DNA of 35,822 nt from an uncultured Duganella sp. (GTDB lineage: Bacteria > Pseudomonadota > Gammaproteobacteria > Burkholderiales > Burkholderiaceae), in NCBI GenBank assembly GCA_946482335.1, contig CAMLRG010000032.1, forward strand, positions 1 to 35,822, read 5' to 3'. The position numbers and the translations under genes are program-made. Positions 25,640-32,848 of the stretch are shown here, one piece after another; position 1 is the stretch's first letter; each line of letters starts with the position of its first letter. The notes beneath the pieces are model-generated. The model was not told where the DNA came from. It made no database searches and saw only the letters and a list, made by a program, of their open reading frames with translations.

Positions 25640-26451
25640 TTGAACATCGGGCCGTCGAGCAGGAACTTGCCGCCCTGGTAGATGGTGGTGACGTCATCCT
25701 TGGCCGGGAATTCGGACGTATCGGGGAACAGGTGCGCGAACTGCGCCGACGAGTCTTGCGGGCGGTAGCCCAGGTGCGCCGCATAGCGGTTGTCCCACCA
25801 CACCGAATCGTTGTCCGACATGCCGAACACGATGGTGTGCCCGACGCGCGGCGCGAACAGCGAGCAGCGCAGCAATTCGGTCAGGTCGTCATAGGACAGG
25901 TAGGTCGACATCATGCGCTTGTTGGCCGGCTGCGGGAAGCTCGAACCGATGCGGATGCACACCGTCTCGATGCCGAAGCGGTCGTAGTAATAGCGCGACA
26001 TCTGCTCGCCGAACACTTTCGAGATGCCGTACATGCTGTCCGGCCGGGTCGGCATGTTCGCGTCCAGCATGTCGGTGGTCTTGTAGTAGCCGATCGCGTG
26101 GTTCGAGCTGGCGAACATCAGGCGCTTGACGCCGTGCTTGTAGGCCGCCTCGTACAGGTTGGCCACGCCCAGGATATTGGCCTGCATGATGGCTTCGAAC
26201 GGCGCCTCGGTCGAGATGCCGCCGAAGTGCAGCACGGCGTCCACGCCCTCCAGCAGCTGCATCACGGCGGCCTTGTCGGACAGGTCGCACCGCACCAGTT
26301 CCTCGCCCGGGCGGGCCTCGCCCATGTCGGCGATATCGCTCAGGCGCACCACCTGCGCCCAGGGCTTGATACGGTCGCGCAGCACCTTGCCCAGGCCGCC
26401 GGCGGCCCCGGTCATCAGGATGCGTTTGAAGGGTTTTGCAGTGTGCGTCAT
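25636..26451 (-). CDS. udh: Uronate dehydrogenase
   Basis: The 271-residue enzyme is an extended-type short-chain dehydrogenase that oxidises D-galacturonate (and D-glucuronate) with NAD+ to the aldarolactone, the first step of the oxidative uronate pathway. The dinucleotide motif TGAAGGLG lies at 14-21, and the catalytic pair is Y141-x3-K145 (SMYGISKVFGE). The segments RIGSSFPQPANKRMMSTYLS and GMSDNDSVWWDNRYAAHLGY are characteristic of Udh proteins, and length agrees with the usual 265-275. It follows garD after 17 bases with GGAG before its ATG, and its stop overlaps the epimerase start (ATGA). The surrounding galactarate genes make the assignment strong. Confidence 0.92.
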   Translation of the reverse strand: MTHTAKPFKRILMTGAAGGLGKVLRDRIKPWAQVVRLSDIADMGEARPGEELVRCDLSDKAAVMQLLEGVDAVLHFGGISTEAPFEAIMQANILGVANLYEAAYKHGVKRLMFASSNHAIGYYKTTDMLDANMPTRPDSMYGISKVFGEQMSRYYYDRFGIETVCIRIGSSFPQPANKRMMSTYLSYDDLTELLRCSLFAPRVGHTIVFGMSDNDSVWWDNRYAAHLGYRPQDSSAQFAHLFPDTSEFPAKDDVTTIYQGGKFLLDGPMFK

Positions 26452-26468
26452 CTCGCTTTACTCCGTGA

Positions 26469-28031
26469 TCAGGTAACCGGCGCCGGGTTGAACAGCGCCA
26501 GCGCATTGTGGATCTTCCAGTGTTCGGCCCAGGTCTTTTTGCCGCTGGCCACGTCCAGCATCAGGCGGAACAGTTCCCAGCCGATGTCCTCGATCGACGC
26601 TTCGCCGCTGGCGATGCGCCCGGCATTGACGTCCATCAGGTCGTGCCAGCGCTGCGCCAGGTCGTTGCGGGTGGCGACCTTGATCACCGGTACCGCCGCC
26701 AGGCCGTACGGCGTGCCGCGGCCGGTGGTGAACACGTGGATGTTCATGCCCGCCGCCATCTGCAGCGTGCCGCAAATGAAGTCGCTGGCCGGGGTGGCGG
26801 CGTAGATCAAGCCCTTCTGCGTCAGCTTGTCGCCCGGCGACAGCACGCCATGGATCGCGCCCGAACCGGACTTGACGATCGAACCCATGGCCTTTTCCAC
26901 GATGTTCGACAGGCCGCCCTTCTTGTTGCCGGGCGTGGTGTTGGCGCTGCGGTCGACGCCGCCGCGCTTGAGGTAATCGTCGTACCACTGCATTTCGCGG
27001 ATCATGGCTTGCGCCACCTCCGGCGTCTGCGCGCGCGAGGTCAACTGGTCGATGCCGTCGCGCACCTCGGTCACTTCCGAGAACATCACGGTGGCGCCGG
27101 CGCGCACCAGCAAGTCGGTGGCAAAGCCCACCGCCGGGTTGGCCGTCACGCCCGAAAAGGCATCGCTGCCGCCGCACTGCACGCCCACCACCAGTTCGGA
27201 CGCCGGCACCGTTTCGCGCCGGCGCGCATCGAGCACTTTCAGGTGATGCTCGGCGGTGCGCATGATCGAATCGATCATGGACTGGAAGCCCACGTGCTGC
27301 GCATCCTGCAGGCACACCACGTCCGGCGCGCCGGCCGCGCTGTTGGCGTTGGCCGAGGCGATCGGGATGCTGCCGGCCGGGAACAGCCGCGTCGGCGGCA
27401 GCTTTTCGCAGCCCAGGCTGACCACCATCACCTGGTTGCCGAAGTTCGGGTTCTGGCTGATGTTGCGCAGGGTGCGGATCGGCACGTCGGCGCCCGGCGC
27501 ATCGATCGCCACGCCGCAGCCGTAAATGTGCTCGAGGGCCACCACGTCGTCCACGTTCGGGTAGCGCGGCAGCAATTCCTCCTTGATGCGCTTGACCGCG
27601 TGCTCGACCACGCCCGCCACGCACTGCACGGTGGTGGTCACGGCCAGGATGTTGCGGGTGCCGACCGAGCCGTCGGCATTGCGGTAACCCTCGAAGGTGT
27701 AGCCTTCCAGCGGCGGCAGCGGGGCCGGGGTGCGGGTGCCGATCGGCAGGCCGTCCAGCGCACGCGCGCCCGGCATGCGCAGCACCTGCTCCGACACCCA
27801 GGCGCCGCGCCGGATGGCCCGGTTGGCGTAACCGATCGTCACGTTGTAACGGGTCACCGGGTCCCCTTCGGCCAGGTCGGCCAGCGCCACCTTATGCCCC
27901 TGTGGCACGCCTTCGACCAGCAGCAGGCCGTCCGGGAAGACCGCCCCGGCCGGCAAGCCGCCGTCATTGACCACGATGGCGACATTGTCCGCCTCGTGCA
28001 TCTTGATGTAGCGTGCGCCTGTAACAGTCAT
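26469..28031 (-). CDS. garD: Galactarate dehydratase
   Basis: The 520-residue enzyme of the UxaA/GarD family dehydrates galactarate to 5-keto-4-deoxyglucarate, the substrate of KdgD at 16.9 kb. The N-terminus ([19 protein letters not shown]), [20 protein letters not shown] and [17 protein letters not shown] resemble E. coli GarD more than altronate dehydratase, and the length (GarD 523) agrees. I chose the ATG at 28031 with AGGA before it; the frame goes 51 bases further upstream, but nothing there fits the family. It is the first gene of the operon garD / udh / epimerase / esterase-GH43, and diverges from the GH105 operon. The palindromes in the shared 158-base region may control both sides. 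Confidence 0.92.
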   Translation of the reverse strand: MTVTGARYIKMHEADNVAIVVNDGGLPAGAVFPDGLLLVEGVPQGHKVALADLAEGDPVTRYNVTIGYANRAIRRGAWVSEQVLRMPGARALDGLPIGTRTPAPLPPLEGYTFEGYRNADGSVGTRNILAVTTTVQCVAGVVEHAVKRIKEELLPRYPNVDDVVALEHIYGCGVAIDAPGADVPIRTLRNISQNPNFGNQVMVVSLGCEKLPPTRLFPAGSIPIASANANSAAGAPDVVCLQDAQHVGFQSMIDSIMRTAEHHLKVLDARRRETVPASELVVGVQCGGSDAFSGVTANPAVGFATDLLVRAGATVMFSEVTEVRDGIDQLTSRAQTPEVAQAMIREMQWYDDYLKRGGVDRSANTTPGNKKGGLSNIVEKAMGSIVKSGSGAIHGVLSPGDKLTQKGLIYAATPASDFICGTLQMAAGMNIHVFTTGRGTPYGLAAVPVIKVATRNDLAQRWHDLMDVNAGRIASGEASIEDIGWELFRLMLDVASGKKTWAEHWKIHNALALFNPAPVT

Positions 28032-28105
28032 GTTTTTTCCTTTTGGTGATTCCTTGCCCTTCGTTTTCAGTATGCCACACATGATTCGAGATTGGCTAGT
28101 CCACC

Positions 28106-28144
28106 TTGCATATTTGGTCTGACCAAATTAGAATGGCCTGACCA
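28106..28144 (+). promoter_or_regulatory. Promoter and double operator between garD and the GH105 operon
   Basis: The -35 TTGCAT (28106-28111) and the -10 TAGAAT (28129-28134) enclose a 17-base spacer that is in full a perfect palindrome (ATTTGGTC-T-GACCAAAT, 28112-28128). A second site, TGGCCTGACCA (28134-28144), starts at the end of the -10, its centre 19 bases on. A regulator bound here would block the rightward promoter. Control of the leftward garD operon is likely too, but its promoter was not clearly identified. Confidence 0.82.
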
Positions 28145-28189
28145 GATGACGCACTTTCACCACACTTAGAATCGCGCACGCGGAGACCC

Positions 28190-29593
28190 ATGAAGCCCAC
28201 ATCGTCCTTGCTGGCGGCCGCCCTGGCCTGCCTGTTTGCCCTCAGCCCGGCCCACGCGGAAGGCCCTTACCGCAATCCCGACAACAAGAACCCGAACGAT
28301 GCCGGCGAAGGCACGTATCCGGTGCCGTACCAGATGCCGAGCGTGGCCGGGATCACCGCCACGCTGCACAAAGTGCGCGGCTACATGGACCGTGTGACGC
28401 CCACCCGCATCGTCAGCAAGAAAACCGGCGCCGCCATCACCGACCTGAAGACGCCGGTGGCCGACGCCATCTTCGAACCGTCCAAGGGCGACTTCGGCAT
28501 CCAGGTGTACGAGATGGGCGTGGTGCATTCCGGCTTGCTGAAGGCGGCCGAAGCCACCGGCGACCGCGGCTTCACCGCCATGACCGAGCGCCATTTCAAG
28601 TTCTTCAAGGAGGTCAAGCCTTACTTCGCGGCGCAGGAAAAGCAGTTCAAGCTGGAGCGCGGCAACAGCTTCTCGCGCTTCCTCGACCCGCGCTCGCTGG
28701 ACGATTCCGGTTCCATGTGCGCGGCCCTGATGCGCGCGCGCGCCGCCAGGGTCGGCCCCGACCTGGCCGACATGATCGCCACCTGCAGCGACTGGGTCGC
28801 CCACCAGCAATTCCGCCTGCAGGACGGCACCCTGGCGCGCAAGCGCCCGCAGGCCGCATCGCTGTGGGCCGACGACCTGTACATGAGCGTGCCGGCGCTG
28901 GCCGAACTGGGGCGCATGAGCGGCCAGCGCGCGCACTTCGACGACGCGGTGAACAATGTGCTGAACATGGCCGGCTACCTGTTCAACCCGCAGGCCAGGC
29001 TGTACACCCACGGCTGGCATGCCGGCATGGCCGATGCGCCGAACTTCTACTGGGCGCGCGCCAACGGCTGGTCGGTGCTGGCCATGTCCGACCTGCTGGA
29101 CGTGCTGCCGACAGACCATCCCGGCTACCCGAAAGTGCTGGCGCAACTGCGCCTGGCGCTGCACGGCATCGCCGAACGCCAGTCCGGCAGCGGCCTGTGG
29201 CACCAGATGCTCGACCGTAACGACTCCTACCTGGAAACCTCGGCCTCCGCCATCTTCACCTACGTGATCGCGCACGCCGTCAACCAGGGCTGGCTCTCGC
29301 CGGCCCCCTACGGCTCCATCGCGCAAGCCGGCTGGGCCGGCCTGCAGACCCGCATCACCGAGCAGGGCGAAGTGGAAGGCACTTGCGTCGGCACCACCCT
29401 GGCCGGCGACCAGGTGTACTACTACAACCGCCCCACCAGCAAGCACGCCCTGCACGGCTATGGCCCGGTGCTGCTGGCCGGCGCCGAGATGATCAAGCTG
29501 GTCACCAATCCCAAGCTCGACATCCAGTACCGCGTGCGCACCTACCATTACGTGCCCAAAGGCGGCGCCACCGACTACCGCGAACACCACTGA
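28190..29593 (+). CDS. GH105 unsaturated rhamnogalacturonyl hydrolase
   Basis: The 467-residue protein has a signal peptide (about 1-23) and the (alpha/alpha)6 barrel of family GH105/GH88. These enzymes remove the unsaturated uronic acid left by pectate or rhamnogalacturonan lyases, through hydration of the double bond. The catalytic Asp is expected in LWADDLYMSVP (D228/D229), and FYWARANGW near 285-293 is a conserved substrate-binding segment. GGAG stands 5 bases before the ATG. It leads the rightward run GH105 / DUF4861 / GH28 / TonB receptor, under the palindromic promoter at 28106. Its export is interesting, since many GH105 enzymes are cytoplasmic. It is likely to act on products of the PL1 lyase in this window. 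Confidence 0.9.
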   Translation: MKPTSSLLAAALACLFALSPAHAEGPYRNPDNKNPNDAGEGTYPVPYQMPSVAGITATLHKVRGYMDRVTPTRIVSKKTGAAITDLKTPVADAIFEPSKGDFGIQVYEMGVVHSGLLKAAEATGDRGFTAMTERHFKFFKEVKPYFAAQEKQFKLERGNSFSRFLDPRSLDDSGSMCAALMRARAARVGPDLADMIATCSDWVAHQQFRLQDGTLARKRPQAASLWADDLYMSVPALAELGRMSGQRAHFDDAVNNVLNMAGYLFNPQARLYTHGWHAGMADAPNFYWARANGWSVLAMSDLLDVLPTDHPGYPKVLAQLRLALHGIAERQSGSGLWHQMLDRNDSYLETSASAIFTYVIAHAVNQGWLSPAPYGSIAQAGWAGLQTRITEQGEVEGTCVGTTLAGDQVYYYNRPTSKHALHGYGPVLLAGAEMIKLVTNPKLDIQYRVRTYHYVPKGGATDYREHH

Positions 29594-29602
29594 GGAGCCG
29601 CC

Positions 29603-30823
29603 ATGACCACCACCCGCCTGCTGGCCGCCCTGGCGGCCGCCCTGCCCGCGCTGGCCTTGCCCTGCGCGGGCGCCGCCGAACGCCTGGCCATCACGCTGCA
29701 GCACGACCTCGACATCGCGCGCCCGTCCGAGACGGTGACCGTGCCCTGGTCGGAGGTGAACAAGGCGCTGCCGCACGCCCTGGTGCAAAAGATCGCCGTG
29801 CGCGACGCCGCCGGCCGCGTGGTGCCGCACCAGGTCACCAACGTCGCGCCGCAGGCCAAGGACCCGCAGAACATCGGCATCGCCTATGGCGAACTGATTT
29901 TCCAGCACAGCTTCAAGGCCGGCGAAAAGAGCGCCACCTACACCGTGGAAAAGATCGACAGCGTGGCGCCGGTCTTCACCGCGCAAACCTTTGCCCGCTA
30001 CGTGCCCGAGCGGCTGGACGATTTCGGCTGGGAGAACGACAAGCTGGCCCACCGCACCTACGGCCCCGCGCTGGCGGCGCCGGCACCGCCCGGCGTGACG
30101 AAGGAAGTGCTGGTGACCTCCGGCCTGGACCTGTGGTTCAAGCGCGTGCCCTACCCGGTCGTCGACCGCTGGTACAACAAGGGCCACGACCACTACCACC
30201 ATGACGAAGGCGAAGGCATGGACATGTACAACGTCGGCCGCTCGCGCGGCGCCGGCGGCACCGGCGTGTGGGATGGCGCCAGGCTGTACGTCTCGACCAA
30301 CTACGCCGGCTGGAAAGTACTGGCCAACGGGCCGGTGCGCACGGTGTTCGAATTGCGCTACGCCGCCTGGGACGCGGCCGGCCTGCCGGTCACCGAGGTC
30401 AAGCGCTTCACCGTCGACGCCGGCCAGCAGCTCGACATGATCGAATCGACCTTCAGCTATGCCGGCGAGCAGCCGCTGACCATCGCCGTGGGCCTGAACA
30501 AGAACCCGGCCGACAAGGGCCAGGCCCCGCAGATCGCCACCAGGCGCGACGGCAAGGTGCTGCTGCAGTGGGTCGAGCAAGCCAGCAATGGCGCCTTCGG
30601 CACGGCGGTGATCGTGCCGGCCGCGCAAGGCTTCGCCGAGGATGCGCTGAACGAATTGATCCTGGCACCTGCCACCGCCGGCAAGCCGCTGCGCTACTAC
30701 GCGGGCGGCGCCTGGAGCCGCGCCGGCGAGATCACCACGCGCACGCAGTGGGAACAATACGTCGCCAACGCCGCCGCCCGCGCCGCCAACCCGGTGCGCA
30801 CCGTGCTGAAGGCGGTCCCATGA
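29603..30823 (+). CDS. DUF4861 family secreted protein
   Basis: The 406-residue protein starts 9 bases after the GH105 stop codon. Residues 1-25 form a signal peptide. The body is beta-rich, with the DUF4861 features ETVTVPWSEV, the His/Asp-rich NKGHDHYHHDEGEGMDMYNV near 192-211, a Gly-rich GRSRGAGGTGVWDG and a later GLNKNP stretch. DUF4861 genes are found with GH105 and other pectin or uronan enzymes in several phyla, but I know of no established activity. The His-rich segment looks like a metal or active site, so an unrecognised lyase or hydrolase is possible. The stop codon overlaps the start of the GH28 gene (ATGA), so synthesis of the two is coupled. Confidence 0.85.
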   Translation: MTTTRLLAALAAALPALALPCAGAAERLAITLQHDLDIARPSETVTVPWSEVNKALPHALVQKIAVRDAAGRVVPHQVTNVAPQAKDPQNIGIAYGELIFQHSFKAGEKSATYTVEKIDSVAPVFTAQTFARYVPERLDDFGWENDKLAHRTYGPALAAPAPPGVTKEVLVTSGLDLWFKRVPYPVVDRWYNKGHDHYHHDEGEGMDMYNVGRSRGAGGTGVWDGARLYVSTNYAGWKVLANGPVRTVFELRYAAWDAAGLPVTEVKRFTVDAGQQLDMIESTFSYAGEQPLTIAVGLNKNPADKGQAPQIATRRDGKVLLQWVEQASNGAFGTAVIVPAAQGFAEDALNELILAPATAGKPLRYYAGGAWSRAGEITTRTQWEQYVANAAARAANPVRTVLKAVP

Positions 30824-32805
30824 CGCGCCGCGGCCAAGCAAGCCAGCGCCCCGCCGCCGGGGGCGCGCCAATCGAGCCGGGGCCCGGCCGTCGCCAACGG
30901 CGCGCGTTGCTGCGCGGAGCCATCGCCGGCGGCGTCTGGCTGGCAGCGCAGCCGGCGATGGCACGCGTGGCGGCCGCCGTCGCGGCAGGCGCAGCGGGCG
31001 GCGTGGACCGTGCCGCGGGCAGCGCGGCTGGTGCGGCGGGCGTGGCTGGTGCGGCGGGCGGCGCGCAGCGTACGGCCGGCGGCGCCGGCAGGACGGACCC
31101 GTGGCAGCGGGCGCGCCAGATCGCGGCGCGCTTTGCCACGCCGCTGGCCTTCCGCCAGCAGGATTTCCCGGTGACGAAGTTCGGCGCCAAGCCGTGCGAA
31201 CTGGTGGACGTGCAAGGCCAGGTCGCATCGCTCCAAACGGGCACGCTCAAGACCCCGGCCCAGGGCAGCCACGACTGCTACCCTGCCATCACCGCCGCCA
31301 TCGCCGCCGCCCACCAGGCCGGCGGCGGCCGCGTGCTGATCCCGCAGGGGAACTGGTACATCAAGGGCCCGCTGGTGCTGCGCTCGAACGTCCACGTCCA
31401 CCTGCAACAAGGCGCGCGCCTGATGTTCAGCGCCAATCCCGACGATTACGCCAGGTACGGCGACGTCGATTGCGGCAGGAACGGCAAGCTGGTACGCAGC
31501 CGCTGGCAAGGCAACGATTGCCTGAATTTTTCGCCGCTGGTCTACGCCCATGGCCAGCAGAACATCGCCCTCACCGGCGAAGACTGGACGTCCATCCTGG
31601 ACGGCCAGGGCGGCGTGCCCTTCGAGAACAAGCCCGACGAGTGCTGGTGGGACTGGAAAGGCCGCGGCAAGCCCGCGCGCGCACGCACCGAAGTCGCCCC
31701 CAACCCGAACAACCTCGCCCTGGCCCGGCGCGCGCCGGCACTGGGCGCGCAGGAGCGCACCTTGATCGAAGGCCCCGGCACCCGCTGGCAAAGCGACTCG
31801 CGCTACCTGCCGGCGCTGTCGGAGGCCGGCATCCCCGCCAACGAGCGCGTGTTCGGCCACGGCCACTTCCTGCGCCCCTGCATGGTCGAACTGATCGAAT
31901 GCGAGAACGTGCTGCTGCAGGGCTACCACATCACCGGCGCGCCGTTCTGGGTGCACCACCCGGTCGCCAGCCGCAACGTCCACGTCAAGGGCGTGAACAT
32001 GGAAAGCCTGGGCCCGAACAGCGATGGCTTCGATCCCGAGGCTTGCGACGGCGTGCTGGTGGAGCAATGCACCTTCAACAATGGCGACGACTGCATCGCC
32101 ATCAAGTCCGGCAAGAACCGGGATACCCGCTACGGCCCCACCCGCAACATCCTGATCCGCCACTGCGTGATGAACAGCGGCCATGGCGGCGTCACCCTGG
32201 GCAGCGAAATGGCCGGCGGCATCGAGCACATTTACGCCGAGCGCATCGAATTCCGCAACGTGCACTGGGCCAGCGACGCGCTCAACACGGCCATCCGCCT
32301 GAAGACCAATATGAACCGCGGCGGCTTCCTGCGCCACCTGTACGTGCGCGATTGCAGCCTGCCCAACGGCGTGCAGACCAGCCCCGGTTTCTACAAGCCG
32401 CTGCCCGGCACCAGCAAGCCGGCCGGCCAGGTCGCCTCGAGCGCCGGCGCCGTGATCACCGTCGATTGCGATTACGCCCCGGCCGACGATGCCGTGCGCA
32501 CGCGGCCGCCGCAAGTATCGGACATCGAGATTGCCGGCCTCACGGTCGGCAACGTCGCCATCGGCGGCGGCCGGTACTCCTGCTACCAGGCCATGGTCCT
32601 GCTGGGGCCCGTGGCCAGCAGCTACAACGGGGCCGCCGGCGCCGCCATCGCGCCCATTGCGCGCGTCACCATCCGCGACTGCGATTTCGGCAACCCGCGC
32701 CATGCCGGGCAACCGTGGCTGCTGCACAACGTCCGCGGCCTGGTGCTCGACAACGTCACCATCGGCGGCAAGCGCTACAGCGGGGAGTTTGCCGCCGACG
32801 CCTGA
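30820..32805 (+). CDS. GH28 polygalacturonase with Tat signal and Ala/Gly-rich linker
   Basis: The 661-residue enzyme hydrolyses polygalacturonan or related pectin chains. The N-terminus is a twin-arginine signal (RRALLRGAIAGGVWLAAQPA, about 28-47), then a low-complexity Ala/Gly segment (about 50-90), then a right-handed beta-helix. The family's catalytic residues are present: D402 in NSDGFD, D423-D424 in GDDC, H455 in GHGGVTLGSE and R493-x-K495. The loop NKPDECWWDWKGRGKPARAR is a large insert before the core. It is preceded by FGAKPCELVDVQ, the standard first turn of the helix. I set the start at the ATG in the ATGA overlap with DUF4861; the frame is open further upstream, but only as a shadow of that gene. 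It may be an exo-acting enzyme, which is not decidable here. Confidence 0.9.
   Translation: MTRRGQASQRPAAGGAPIEPGPGRRQRRALLRGAIAGGVWLAAQPAMARVAAAVAAGAAGGVDRAAGSAAGAAGVAGAAGGAQRTAGGAGRTDPWQRARQIAARFATPLAFRQQDFPVTKFGAKPCELVDVQGQVASLQTGTLKTPAQGSHDCYPAITAAIAAAHQAGGGRVLIPQGNWYIKGPLVLRSNVHVHLQQGARLMFSANPDDYARYGDVDCGRNGKLVRSRWQGNDCLNFSPLVYAHGQQNIALTGEDWTSILDGQGGVPFENKPDECWWDWKGRGKPARARTEVAPNPNNLALARRAPALGAQERTLIEGPGTRWQSDSRYLPALSEAGIPANERVFGHGHFLRPCMVELIECENVLLQGYHITGAPFWVHHPVASRNVHVKGVNMESLGPNSDGFDPEACDGVLVEQCTFNNGDDCIAIKSGKNRDTRYGPTRNILIRHCVMNSGHGGVTLGSEMAGGIEHIYAERIEFRNVHWASDALNTAIRLKTNMNRGGFLRHLYVRDCSLPNGVQTSPGFYKPLPGTSKPAGQVASSAGAVITVDCDYAPADDAVRTRPPQVSDIEIAGLTVGNVAIGGGRYSCYQAMVLLGPVASSYNGAAGAAIAPIARVTIRDCDFGNPRHAGQPWLLHNVRGLVLDNVTIGGKRYSGEFAADA
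31026..31061 (+). repeat. 18-bp tandem repeat inside the GH28 gene
   Basis: Two units of GGCTGGTGCGGCGGGCG plus one variable base stand head to tail and encode six-residue Ala/Gly units after the Tat signal. The unit length and encoded residues resemble those of the repeat at 11086-11121 in the unrelated hydrolase gene. Confidence 0.8.
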
Positions 32806-32848
32806 TCAATTACAAACCTCAGCTGGAATAAATATAAAAGGAGATAAC

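Noticed and set aside
30268..30819. Upstream extension of the GH28 gene in the same frame
   Set aside because: The added 184 codons are an Arg-rich shadow of DUF4861. The ATG at 30820 begins a normal Tat signal and forms the ATGA junction.
28166..31228. 1020-codon open frame on the minus strand across the GH105, DUF4861 and GH28 genes
   Set aside because: No recognisable domain, and it runs across three well-supported genes. It results from strong third-position GC bias.
32810..32838. A separate promoter for the TonB receptor (TTACAA, 17 bases, TATAAA) in the 43-base gap
   Set aside because: The hexamers fit, but transcription would start inside or after the ribosome site AAGGAG at 32838-32843, which is clearly used. 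AT-richness before a ribosome site explains the match better.
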